Below are positions 17,341 to 25,081 of a stretch of DNA of 64,000 nucleotides, piece by piece. A model generated the notes under the pieces. The model was not told the origin of the DNA, did not search any database, and saw only the letters and a program-made list of their open reading frames with translations. Made by a program: the position numbers and the translations under genes. Every line of letters begins with the position of its first letter. The stretch's first letter is position 1. Source of the DNA: Pseudarthrobacter phenanthrenivorans Sphe3 (GTDB taxonomy: Bacteria > Actinomycetota > Actinomycetes > Actinomycetales > Micrococcaceae); the NCBI RefSeq assembly GCF_000189535.1, contig NC_015145.1, positions 3,100,001-3,164,000 on the forward strand. The letters run 5' to 3'.

Positions 17341-18807
17341 TTAGACCTGGGCAGCCACGCCGTCGCGGGAAATGTTGACCATGTCCTCGCGCGGCACCAC
17401 CTTGATGCGCTCACGCTTGACCTCGACACCGTGCGAGCCGCCGGCCTCGGTGGCGGCTGCACCGAGGGCGAGTTCGTGGGCGTCCAGCGCCAGCCAGCCT
17501 TCCCAGCTGGTGAACTTCACGCCGCGGCCGTCAAGGAGTTCGACGACGGCGTCCTCAGCGGGCACGCTGGCCACCGGAAGGTTTTCGCGGTCTTCCAGCA
17601 GGTAGGTCACGGTCTCCAGGGCGTCGCCCTTGGTGTGGCCGATCAGGCCGACGGGTCCGCGCTTGATCCAGCCGGTGGCGTAGATACCAGGCACGTGGGC
17701 GCCGGATGCGTCCAGGACGCGGCCGCCGTCGTTCGGGATGACGCCCTTCTTGTGGTCGAACTCGATCTCCGGCAGGGCCGAGCCGAAGTAGCCGATGGCG
17801 CGGTACACGGCCTGGACCGGGTAGTCCACGAATTCGCCGGTGCCGCGGGCGTTGCCCGTGCCGTCCAGCTCGGTGCGCTCGAACCGCATGCCGGCAACCT
17901 TGCCCGGCGTCTCGGCGTCGTCATAGATCTCCACCGGGCTGTGCAGGAAGTGCAGGTGCAGGCGGCGGGAAGCCTTGAGCTCGGAGAGGTCCTCGGGCTG
18001 CTCGGCGATCCAGTTGGTGAGCGTGCCCACCATGGTCTTGGTCTGGTTGTTGCTCTGGATCTGGCGGTCCGATTCCTCGTCGAACTCGAAGTCCTCCGGG
18101 TACAGGATGATGTCCACGTCCTTGGAGTGGGACAGCTCGCGCAGCTCCAGCGGGGTGAACTTGACCTGGGCGGGGCCGCGGCGGCCGAAGACGTGCACGT
18201 CGGTGACGGGCGAGGCCTTCAGGCCGGCGTAGACGTTGTCCGGGATTTCGGAGACCAGCAGGTCGTCGGCGTGCTTGGACAGGACGCGGGCCACGTCCAG
18301 GGCCACGTTGCCGTTGCCGATCACGGCGATTTCCTTGGCGTCCAGCGGCCATTCGCGCGGGACGTCCGGGTGGCCGTCGTACCAGGAGACGAAGTCGGCG
18401 CCGCCGAAGGAGCCCTCCAGCTCGATGCCCGGGATGTTCAGGTCCGCGTCCTTGATGGCGCCGGTGGCGAAGATGACGGCGTCGTAGTGGGTGCGGAGGT
18501 CCTCGATGGTGAGGTCGGTGCCGTAGTCCACGTTGCCGAAGAAGCGGATGTCGCCGCGGTCCAGAACCTTGTGCAGGGCGTTGACGATGCCCTTGATGCG
18601 GGGGTGGTCCGGGGCCACGCCGTAGCGGATCAGGCCATAGGGTGCCGGGTAGCGGTCAAAGAGGTCGATGCTCACGGTCAGCTCGCCGCTCTTGACGGCC
18701 TCGCTCTTGGTGAGGATGTCCGCGGCGTAGACGCCGGCCGGGCCGGAGCCCACGACGGCGACGCGCAGCGGGCGTTCGGCAGAACCTACGGTGGTGCTTG
18801 ATGACAC
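17341..18807 (-). CDS. fprA: Ferredoxin--NADP+ reductase FprA, sulfur-cluster copy
   Basis: Full-length (488 residues) FAD/NADP adrenodoxin-reductase-type enzyme. It has the FAD motif VAVVGSGPAGVYAADIL, APYGLIRYGVAPDHPRIKG, the NADP motif IAVIGNGNVALDVARVL, FGRRGPAQVKFTPLELREL and the C-terminal FAD segment YATGWIKRGPVGLIGHTKGD. It starts 21 bp downstream of the siroheme synthase gene on the same strand, an operon link. Siroheme and reduced ferredoxin are both needed by the sulfite reductase SirA encoded nearby, so its likely job is to supply electrons for sulfite reduction. The partial paralogue at 1-837 is very similar. Confidence 0.92.
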   Translation of the reverse strand: MSSSTTVGSAERPLRVAVVGSGPAGVYAADILTKSEAVKSGELTVSIDLFDRYPAPYGLIRYGVAPDHPRIKGIVNALHKVLDRGDIRFFGNVDYGTDLTIEDLRTHYDAVIFATGAIKDADLNIPGIELEGSFGGADFVSWYDGHPDVPREWPLDAKEIAVIGNGNVALDVARVLSKHADDLLVSEIPDNVYAGLKASPVTDVHVFGRRGPAQVKFTPLELRELSHSKDVDIILYPEDFEFDEESDRQIQSNNQTKTMVGTLTNWIAEQPEDLSELKASRRLHLHFLHSPVEIYDDAETPGKVAGMRFERTELDGTGNARGTGEFVDYPVQAVYRAIGYFGSALPEIEFDHKKGVIPNDGGRVLDASGAHVPGIYATGWIKRGPVGLIGHTKGDALETVTYLLEDRENLPVASVPAEDAVVELLDGRGVKFTSWEGWLALDAHELALGAAATEAGGSHGVEVKRERIKVVPREDMVNISRDGVAAQV

Positions 18808-18828
18808 GGCTGTGTTCCTTTTGTTCGG

Positions 18829-20085
18829 CTAGGAGGTGAGGACTCGGGGCTTGTTCGGGGTGGTGGTGCTGTAGTCAGCGGTTTTGAAGTGCGACGGCGC
18901 GAACGGGCTCACGCGCACCACGTCACCGATGACAATCACTGCGGGATTTGCGACGCCGGCTGCTTCCGCCTGGCCGGCAATGGAACCGAGCGTGCCAATC
19001 GTCACGCGCTGGTCCGGCAAATAGCCGTTTTCAACGATACCAACTGGAGTGTTTTCCGGCAGGCCGGCTTTGCCGAGGGCGGACGCCGACTCGCGCAGCT
19101 GGCCGACGCCCATGAGCAGGACGATGGTGTGATCAGGCCGGGCCGGAACCTCGGAGAGTTCCTCGTGGCCGGTGACCACGCTGAAGCCCTTGGCCAGGCC
19201 GCGGTGCGTCACCGGAATGCCGGCGGCGGCGGGAACGGAGATCGCGGACGTGACGCCGGAAACCACTTCCACCTCGACGCCGTGCTGGCGGCAGTACTCG
19301 GCTTCCTCGCCGCCCCGGCCCAGCACGTACGGGTCGCCGCCCTTCAGCCTGACAACGCGGTGGCCGTTCAGGGCTTCCTCTACCAGGATCCTGTTGATTT
19401 CGGTTTGCGGCACAGGATGGTGGCCGGGGGTTTTACCGACCTCGATGACGCGGACGTCAGGAGCAAGTTCGTTCAGGAGTTCACGCGGGCCCAGGCGGTC
19501 TGCGACCACCACGTCGGCCTGGCCCAGGAGGCGGCGGCCGCGGACGGTGATGAGGCCGGTGTCGCCGGGGCCGCCGCCGACGAGGGCAACGGAACCGCGG
19601 TGTGCCCGGCGGCGGCGCAGCGGAAGGTCGCCGGTTTCCAGGGCGGTGGCCACGGCATCGCGGACGGCCATGGCGCGGCGCGGGTCTCCCCCGGCGTTCA
19701 CGGCGATCTTGACGTCGTCCACTTCGGCGACCGCGGGAGTCCAGGCTGCAGAGGCTTCATGGTCGGAGGCGTTGACGCACCAGATGCGCTGCGCTTCGGC
19801 GTCTGCGGAGACCTGCGCGTCCACGGCGGCATCGCCGGTGGCCGTCTGGACGAACCAGGCGCCGTCGACGTCGCTTGAAAGGTAGTGGCGCGCTGCCCAG
19901 GTGAGGAGGCCGGCGTCGGCCAGTTCCCGGAGCGCGTCAGAGGCAACGGGCGCCACGACGGTGACCACTGCACCGGCGTCGAGCAGGCCCTTGGCGCGAC
20001 GGGCCGCAACGGGGCCGCCGCCCACCACCAGCACGGGGCGGCCGAGCAGCCGCAGCGCTGTGGGGTAGATATCCTGAATTGCCAT
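18829..20085 (-). CDS. cysG: Siroheme synthase: precorrin-2 dehydrogenase/ferrochelatase fused to uroporphyrinogen-III C-methyltransferase
   Basis: The bifunctional 418-residue protein makes siroheme, the prosthetic group of sulfite reductase. Residues 1-165 are the CysG-N part (LRLLGRPVLVVGGGPVAARRAKGLLDAG, NAD-binding; then WCVNASDHEASAAWTP). Residues 168-400 are the SAM-dependent methyltransferase (VALVGGGPGDTGLITVRGRR; VVADRLGPRELL; VIEVGKTPGHHPVPQ; RLKGGDPYVLGRGGEEAEYC). The dehydrogenase part aligns less well after residue 120, as in other actinobacterial fusions. The start ATG appears leaderless, with a promoter matching that of sirA. fprA follows after 21 bp. Confidence 0.92.
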   Translation of the reverse strand: MAIQDIYPTALRLLGRPVLVVGGGPVAARRAKGLLDAGAVVTVVAPVASDALRELADAGLLTWAARHYLSSDVDGAWFVQTATGDAAVDAQVSADAEAQRIWCVNASDHEASAAWTPAVAEVDDVKIAVNAGGDPRRAMAVRDAVATALETGDLPLRRRRAHRGSVALVGGGPGDTGLITVRGRRLLGQADVVVADRLGPRELLNELAPDVRVIEVGKTPGHHPVPQTEINRILVEEALNGHRVVRLKGGDPYVLGRGGEEAEYCRQHGVEVEVVSGVTSAISVPAAAGIPVTHRGLAKGFSVVTGHEELSEVPARPDHTIVLLMGVGQLRESASALGKAGLPENTPVGIVENGYLPDQRVTIGTLGSIAGQAEAAGVANPAVIVIGDVVRVSPFAPSHFKTADYSTTTPNKPRVLTS

Positions 20086-20169
20086 GAATCAACGGTAGGG
20101 CCGCGTCACAATCGCCCACAAAGGGCGAGCAACACCAGTTCACGCAAGGTAACGCTGCGTCACAAAGGC
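20086..20169 (-). promoter_or_regulatory. cysG-fprA promoter, leaderless, with sulfur-type GCGTCACAA sites
   Basis: Read on the - strand, TTTGTG and TACCGT (20092-20097) are spaced as -35/-10, with the ATG six bases after the -10. The same layout, base for base in length, precedes sirA at 29971. The motif GCGTCACAA occurs twice here (20103-20111 and 20157-20165) and once before sirA. A regulator of sulfur assimilation is the likely reader (inference). Confidence 0.6.
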
Positions 20170-20177
20170 GGGAGGAC

Positions 20178-20624
20178 TCACCCCAGTCCGGCGAGGAACC
20201 GCCCGCGGTCCCGGATAAGCCGCTGCAGGTACGGGCGCAGGACCAGCTTCTCCACCACGCGCCCCAGAAGCCCGAACGGCGCGCTGAACTCCACCCGGTC
20301 CGTCATGACGCTGCCCCCGGCCGTAATTTCGAATTCGTGGACGTGGCGGAAGGACTTGAACGGGCCTTTCACCTGTTCGTCGGTGAAGCTGTGCGGGAAG
20401 TCGAAGTGCGTAATCCGGCTGGTCATGGTCAAGGGCACCCCGAAATGCCGTGCCTGCCAGCTCACTTCCTGCCCCGCACCGATCAGCCCGGACGTCACAC
20501 CGGCTACAACCCGCTCCCCCGAGCCTTTCTGGGAATCCACGTGGACGTCAACGCTGCGGGCCAGGTCGAACAGCTGCTCCGGCCGAAGGCTGGATGTGGT
20601 GCGGCACACGAAGCTGGCGGTCAT
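20178..20624 (-). CDS. SRPBCC family protein
   Basis: A 148-residue START/SRPBCC-fold protein: N-terminal TASFVCRTTSSLRPEQLFDLARSVDVHV, central HFGVPLTMTSRITHFDFPHSF and the C-terminal helix motif GLLGRVVEKLVLRPYLQRLI typical of coenzyme-Q-binding-like and cell-division-inhibitor-labelled members. Such proteins bind hydrophobic small molecules; the ligand is unknown. It is transcribed toward the ssu genes' far side but separated from ssuC by an inverted repeat and a terminator, so it is likely a single-gene unit. It shares no operon features with cysG. Confidence 0.72.
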   Translation of the reverse strand: MTASFVCRTTSSLRPEQLFDLARSVDVHVDSQKGSGERVVAGVTSGLIGAGQEVSWQARHFGVPLTMTSRITHFDFPHSFTDEQVKGPFKSFRHVHEFEITAGGSVMTDRVEFSAPFGLLGRVVEKLVLRPYLQRLIRDRGRFLAGLG

Positions 20625-20688
20625 GGGGCCAGTCTTTCACTCAGTCCCAGCTTCCGGGGGGCCTGGGTCCCGGGGTGCTGGCGTAACT

Positions 20689-20768
20689 GCGTAACTTTTG
20701 AGCCTGGCACAGGACCTTGCCAGCGGAACTACGCGGCGGGTGTGGCGGAGGGCGGGTAAAAGTTACGC
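20689..20768. repeat. 80-bp inverted-repeat element, copy 1
   Basis: Arms GCGTAACTTTT (20689-20699) and AAAAGTTACGC (20758-20768) pair perfectly over 11 bp. The arm is a variant of the terminal sequence of the elements at 32127, 33164 and 47750, and like them it is strictly intergenic. It lies between the SRPBCC gene and the ssuC terminator. Confidence 0.65.
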
Positions 20769-20789
20769 CTTTGGGTCGCCACGGAACAG

Positions 20790-20824
20790 CAGAGCCCGAC
20801 GGCGGGAGTCGCCGTCGGGCTCTG
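20790..20824 (-). terminator. Terminator of the ssu-type operon
   Basis: A 14-bp stem (arm CAGAGCCCGACGGC, 20790-20803, pairing with 20811-20824) with a 7-base loop starts 12 bp beyond the ssuC stop codon and would end the ssuA-ssuB-ssuC transcript. Confidence 0.8.
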
Positions 20825-20835
20825 ACGCATGGGTT

Positions 20836-21783
20836 CTAGCGGGTGCCGCCCGCCAGGAGGCCGCGGCTGCGCAACAGGCGTTTCTCGATCGGTGCGAACA
20901 CCAGCAGTTCGATCAGGATGCCGACGGCGAGGATCAGCAGGATCGCGGACATCACCACAGTCATGTCGGACAGGATTCGGCCCTGGTCCAGCAATGAACC
21001 CAGGCCGAAGCCGATGGTGCCGCCCACGGCGATGATTTCCGCCGCCATCAGTGAGCGCCAGGAGAAGGCCCAGCCCTGCTTGAGCCCGCCCAGGTACCCG
21101 GGCAGGGCGGCGGGAAGGATGATCTGCAGCGCCATCTCCAGCCGGGAAGCCCCGAGAACGGTACCCACGCGCCGGTACTGCGGCGGGATCTGGTCCACGC
21201 CGGAGATGAGCCCGTTGATGATGGACGGGATGGCACCCATAAAGATCACGAAATACACTGTGGCGTCGGTCAGGCCGAACCAGATGATGGCCGCCGGAAC
21301 CCAGGCAACCGACGGCAGGACCTGCAGGCCGGAGATCAGCGGACCAAAGGCGCGGCGCAGCGGTGCCACCTGGGCCAGGAGCAGGCCCACGGGCGTGGCG
21401 ATGGTCACCGAAATGACGAAGCCCACCAGGCCTCGCTGCAGCGATGTCCAGACGGCTTCCTGGAGCTTGCCTTCGTTCCAGAGAACGCCCATCTGGGTGG
21501 CCACGTCCAGCGGGCCGGGGACCAGGTCACGCCGCTTCAGGCCCAGCGAGACGTAGAACTGCCACGCCAGCACCAGGACCAGCAGGGCGGCCACGGGCAG
21601 CAGGATGCGGCTCCAGTCGATGCGGTTCTTCCGGGCGGCGTCGGACTGCAGGGAGTCCAGCCCCGACTCGAGTTCGCGCAGGTCCTCGTTGCCGGTGGAA
21701 GTGCGGGTCAGGGCGGCGTGGACGTGGCGCGGCTCGGCCGGTTCCGAAGGGGCCTCGGCAAGGGGCGTCTGGTTACTTGGCAT
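20836..21783 (-). CDS. ssuC: ABC transporter permease, sulfonate/taurine/nitrate type
   Basis: Membrane subunit of about 315 residues with an N-terminal cytoplasmic tail and six transmembrane helices. The BPD permease EAA-like loop is EMALQIILPAALPGYLGGLKQGWAFSWRS. The sequence ILLPVAALLVLVLAWQFYVS and LVPGPLDVATQM match the SsuC/TauC/NrtB branch. The ATG at 21783 overlaps the end of the ATPase gene by 11 bp and has GAGGAG ten bases upstream; a GTG at 21801 is possible. Sulfonate uptake is favoured by the sulfur-assimilation neighbours (cysG, sirA, cysNDH), but aromatic or nitrate-like substrates cannot be excluded. Confidence 0.84.
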   Translation of the reverse strand: MPSNQTPLAEAPSEPAEPRHVHAALTRTSTGNEDLRELESGLDSLQSDAARKNRIDWSRILLPVAALLVLVLAWQFYVSLGLKRRDLVPGPLDVATQMGVLWNEGKLQEAVWTSLQRGLVGFVISVTIATPVGLLLAQVAPLRRAFGPLISGLQVLPSVAWVPAAIIWFGLTDATVYFVIFMGAIPSIINGLISGVDQIPPQYRRVGTVLGASRLEMALQIILPAALPGYLGGLKQGWAFSWRSLMAAEIIAVGGTIGFGLGSLLDQGRILSDMTVVMSAILLILAVGILIELLVFAPIEKRLLRSRGLLAGGTR

Positions 21784-22498
21784 GGCGGCGGATCTCCTCA
21801 CGCAGCCGGGCGGTGATGACCCCGGTCAGCTGGCCGGCAAGCCCGGCGTCGGTACGGTGTTCCTCGGTGACGTCCCATTCCTGGACCACGCGGCCAGGAC
21901 GTGAGGACAGCAGCAGCACGCGCTGGCCCAGCCGGACGGCCTCGCGGACGTTGTGCGTGACGAAGACGATGGTCCGCCCGGTTTCCTTCCAGATCCGCTC
22001 CAGCTCATCGTGCAGCAGGTCGCGGGTGATGGCATCCAGGGCGGCGAATGGCTCATCCATGAGCAGCAGCTGCCGGTCCTGGGCGAGCGACCGCGCCAGG
22101 GAAACGCGCTGCCGCATGCCGCCGGAGAGCTCATGCGGGCGCTTGTCCCCGGCCGAACCCAGGTGCACCAGTTCCAGGAGTTCCTGGGCCTTGGCCTTGC
22201 GCTGTGCCTTGCCAACGCCGCGGAGCTTCAGGGCCAGTTCGATGTTCTCCCGGGCCGTCAGCCAGGGAAACAGGGCGGCGTCCTGGAACATGAAGGCAGC
22301 GCCGTCGCTGGGTACTTCCAGCGCGCCCGACGACGGCGGCTCCAGTCCCGCGATGATGTTCAGCAGGGTGGATTTGCCGCAGCCCGAGGCACCGAGGAGG
22401 GCAACGAACTCGCCCTTCCCGATGGTGGCGTTGACGTCGTCCAGTACCGGGGCGCCGTCGCCGAAGCGCTTGCCCAGGTGTTCCAGTACGACTGGCAT
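21773..22498 (-). CDS. ssuB: ABC transporter ATP-binding protein, sulfonate type
   Basis: The 241-residue ATPase has Walker A LLGASGCGKSTLLNIIAGLE, signature HELSGGMRQRVSLARSLAQ, Walker B LLLMDEPFAALD and the H-loop VTHNVREAV. The order and the DAALFPWLTARENIELAL Q-loop context are typical of SsuB/TauB. It energises the SsuC permease, with which it overlaps by 11 bp. The substrate-binding gene lies 25 bp upstream, so ssuA-ssuB-ssuC form one operon. Confidence 0.87.
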   Translation of the reverse strand: MPVVLEHLGKRFGDGAPVLDDVNATIGKGEFVALLGASGCGKSTLLNIIAGLEPPSSGALEVPSDGAAFMFQDAALFPWLTARENIELALKLRGVGKAQRKAKAQELLELVHLGSAGDKRPHELSGGMRQRVSLARSLAQDRQLLLMDEPFAALDAITRDLLHDELERIWKETGRTIVFVTHNVREAVRLGQRVLLLSSRPGRVVQEWDVTEEHRTDAGLAGQLTGVITARLREEIRRHAK

Positions 22499-22523
22499 GG
22501 AGCGTCCTTACGTAGGTGGTGGG

Positions 22524-23669
22524 TCAGTCCTGGCCGAGGCCGGCTGCTGAAATCTTGTTTGCTGAGACCCCGTTGAGCGCACGCAGGTCGAACAGGCCGT
22601 TGATGTCCGCCTGCTTGGTGGTGCCTGCCTCCACGCCGTCCTGCAGCAGCCGGGGGTAGCTTCCGGCAAGCGGGTCCAGGGTGAAGGTGATGTTCGCCAG
22701 GGACCGGGCCAGGACGTCGTCAGCCAGGGCCGCTCCCGCCGATTCCTGCAGGGCGGAATTGATGACGCTGGATTTTTCCGCGGCGGGGGCCTCGTTCAGC
22801 CAGGCCACCGATTTCGCGTGGCCGTCCAGCAGTGCCTTGACGGTGTCCGGGTGGTCCGCGGCGAAGTTCTGGTTCACGATCAGGACGGTGGTGGGGAATT
22901 CTCCGGGCTTGCCGGTACCCGTCCCGTCCCACAAGTCCTTTTCGTCCACCAGCACCTTGGCTCCGGCCTGGAGCACCAGCCGTGACGCCCACGGCTCGGG
23001 CAGCCACGCGCCGTCGAGCTTTCCGTCCTGGAACAGCTTGAGGGTCTGGGCGTTTTCCGTGGGGTTGATGGCCACGTCGCCGCTGCCATCCACGTTGGTT
23101 TTGTACCCCTGGCCAGCGAGCCAGGCGCGGAGTGCCACATCCTGGGTGCCGCCCAGCTGCGGGGAGGCGAGGGTCTTGCCCTTGAGGTCCGCCGCGGAGT
23201 TGATCTCCGGCTTAACCACCAGCTGGGCGCCGCCCGCCGCGGCGCCGGCCACGATCTTCACCGACTCGCCCCGGCTCTTGGCGAAGGAGTTGATGGCCGG
23301 ATTGGGCCCAATGTAGGCGGCGTCAATGGCACCCGCGTTGAGCGCCTCGATAGCCGCCGGCCCGGCATTGAATGTCTCGGTGTGCAGCGCAGTGGCGCCG
23401 AGGGCCTCTGCCAGGAACCCTTCCTTGATGCCCACCAGGGCCGGGGCGTGGGTGACGTTGCCGAAGTAGCCCAGCTTGAGCTGCGCGGCGGGAGTGGGCT
23501 CGGCAGCCTGCGCTTCCGTGTTCCGGGAAACGGTGGAGGCCACCACGGCGCCCACCGCGATCAGCAGGACCAGCCCGATGGCCAGGGCAGCCTCGATGGC
23601 ACGCTTGCGCTTGGGAACCGCGCTTTCGCCTGCCACGATGCGGATCATCCCGGGCTTGGAACTAGTCAT
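22524..23669 (-). CDS. ssuA: ABC transporter substrate-binding protein, sulfonate type
   Basis: A periplasmic-type binding protein of 381 residues in the NMT1/SsuA fold, anchored by an N-terminal transmembrane segment (IEAALAIGLVLLIAVGAVVA) after the basic KRKRA. The mature part starts LKLGYFGNVTHAPALVGIKEG and has the fold-typical AYIGPNPAINSFAKSRGE and WLPEPWASRLV. I chose the ATG at 23669 (with GGTGA upstream); an earlier frame start at 23726 adds a non-homologous stretch. There is no lipobox, so it is probably a membrane-anchored rather than lipid-anchored binder. Neighbouring sulfur genes suggest an organosulfonate ligand (inference). Confidence 0.83.
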   Translation of the reverse strand: MTSSKPGMIRIVAGESAVPKRKRAIEAALAIGLVLLIAVGAVVASTVSRNTEAQAAEPTPAAQLKLGYFGNVTHAPALVGIKEGFLAEALGATALHTETFNAGPAAIEALNAGAIDAAYIGPNPAINSFAKSRGESVKIVAGAAAGGAQLVVKPEINSAADLKGKTLASPQLGGTQDVALRAWLAGQGYKTNVDGSGDVAINPTENAQTLKLFQDGKLDGAWLPEPWASRLVLQAGAKVLVDEKDLWDGTGTGKPGEFPTTVLIVNQNFAADHPDTVKALLDGHAKSVAWLNEAPAAEKSSVINSALQESAGAALADDVLARSLANITFTLDPLAGSYPRLLQDGVEAGTTKQADINGLFDLRALNGVSANKISAAGLGQD

Positions 23670-23803
23670 TGTTTCACCATAGGGAGTGGCCCAAACCCGT
23701 TCAACGAAGCGGAAACGGGGGGTCACGCACGTTCATCTAGCGTCATATTCGAAACGCGCGGATGCTCCTGTTACGGGGCGTGCGCCAGACCGTCTTGACC
23801 CGG
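23670..23803. other. Intergenic region upstream of ssuA
   Basis: The 134 bp between the rtcB end and the ssuA start hold the ssu promoter (a TAGATG-like -10 on the - strand around 23740) but no clear repeat. I see no GCGTCACAA motif of the kind found before cysG and sirA. Confidence 0.35.
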
Positions 23804-24970
23804 TCAGTTCCCCTTGACATTGACCAGCTGCCGCAGTTTGTGCCGGACAGTGACCAGGTCGGCGGCGTCGTGCATTACCTGGTCAATGGGTTTGTACGCG
23901 GCCGGAATCTCGTCGATGAAGGCCTCCGACGCGCGGAATTCGATGCCCCTCATGGCCTTCTTCAGCTCGTCAAGGGAGAAGGTTTTCCGTGCCGCGTTAC
24001 GGGAGTATTCGCGCCCTGCCCCGTGCGGGGAGGAGTTCAGTGAGGCAGGGTTGCCGCGGCCTTCCACCACGTACGACGCCGTCCCCATGGACCCCGGAAT
24101 AAGTCCCGGATCGCCGTGCTCGGCTTTGATGGCGCCTTTGCGCGACACCCACACGGACCTGCCGTAATGGGTCTCCCGCTGGGTGAAGTTGTGGTGGCAG
24201 TTGATCCGCTCGAGTTCCTGCACCCGGCCGCCCACCCAGTGGCCGAACTGGGTGGCCACGCGGTCCATCATCTCCTCGCGGTTGAGGAGGGCGAAGTGCT
24301 GGGCCCAGCGCAGCTCAGCCATGTACCTGTCGAACTGCGGCGTGCCCTCGTCCAGGTAGGCGAGGTCCGGGTGCGGCAGGCGGACCTGGTGTTTCCGGGA
24401 CACCTGCTGGGCCACGCCAATGTGATGCTGGGCGATCTTGTTCCCGACGCCGCGCGAACCGGAGTGCAGGAACAGCCAGACGCCGTCGGACTCATCCGCG
24501 CAGATCTCGATGAAGTGGTTGCCGGAGCCAAGGGAACCGAGCTGCAGCTCCCACTTTTCCACGTAGCGGGACGGGTTGAAGTCGGCTTTGGCGGCCAGCC
24601 GTTTCAGTTCCGCGATCCGGGGCTCGGCGGTGGGCAGGACGCTCCGGTTGTTGTGGCCGGCGGAGAGTGGAATGACACGCTCGATGTCCTCCCGGAGCTT
24701 TTTCCGGTCCTTGGGCAGGTCTGCCAGGGAATACTGGGTCCGGACGGCGATCATGCCGCAGCCGATGTCCACTCCCACTGCCGCCGGGATGATGGCATGC
24801 AGCGTGGGAATGACCGAGCCCACGGTGGCCCCTTTGCCCAGGTGGGCATCCGGCATGAGGGCCAGGTGCGGGTAGATGAACGGCAGTCCGGCCGTCATCA
24901 CTGCCTGCTCCCGGGTCTGGGCATCCAGGATGGAAGCCCAGTTGAGGAGCTTGCTGTTGATGGTTTCCAT
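23804..24970 (-). CDS. rtcB: RtcB family RNA ligase
   Basis: GTP- and Mn2+-dependent ligase that joins 2',3'-cyclic-phosphate and 5'-OH RNA ends, for tRNA or other RNA repair. The 388-residue protein keeps the metal and guanylylation signatures: DAHLGKGATVGSV, GVDIGCGMIAVRT (Asp/Cys metal ligands), LGSLGSGNHFIEI, HSGSRGVGNKIA, INCHHNFTQRE (metal His), LIPGSMGTASYVVEG and SSPHGAGREYSR with the guanylylated-His context. It is shorter than E. coli RtcB, as in the compact actinobacterial group. No archease gene is near. Its place inside a sulfur cluster is unexplained; a bidirectional hairpin separates it from cysN. Confidence 0.9.
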   Translation of the reverse strand: METINSKLLNWASILDAQTREQAVMTAGLPFIYPHLALMPDAHLGKGATVGSVIPTLHAIIPAAVGVDIGCGMIAVRTQYSLADLPKDRKKLREDIERVIPLSAGHNNRSVLPTAEPRIAELKRLAAKADFNPSRYVEKWELQLGSLGSGNHFIEICADESDGVWLFLHSGSRGVGNKIAQHHIGVAQQVSRKHQVRLPHPDLAYLDEGTPQFDRYMAELRWAQHFALLNREEMMDRVATQFGHWVGGRVQELERINCHHNFTQRETHYGRSVWVSRKGAIKAEHGDPGLIPGSMGTASYVVEGRGNPASLNSSPHGAGREYSRNAARKTFSLDELKKAMRGIEFRASEAFIDEIPAAYKPIDQVMHDAADLVTVRHKLRQLVNVKGN

Positions 24971-25005
24971 GGTTAAACCCTGCCCCGGTAAAGGCCCCCG
25001 TAACA

Positions 25006-25072
25006 GGAAATCGCCGGAACGCTGCGCGAAGGCCGTATCTCTACGGCGGCCTCACGCTGTTCCGGCGATTCC
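25006..25072 (-). terminator. Compound hairpin terminator after cysN
   Basis: Outer arms GGAAATCGCCGGAAC (25006-25020) and GTTCCGGCGATTCC (25059-25072) pair with one bulged base. An inner GCCGTA-TCTC-TACGGC stem (25032-25047) nests inside. It lies just past the cysN stop codon and ends the sirA-cysH-cysD-cysN transcript before rtcB. Confidence 0.75.
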
Positions 25073-25081
25073 GTGCGAAAA

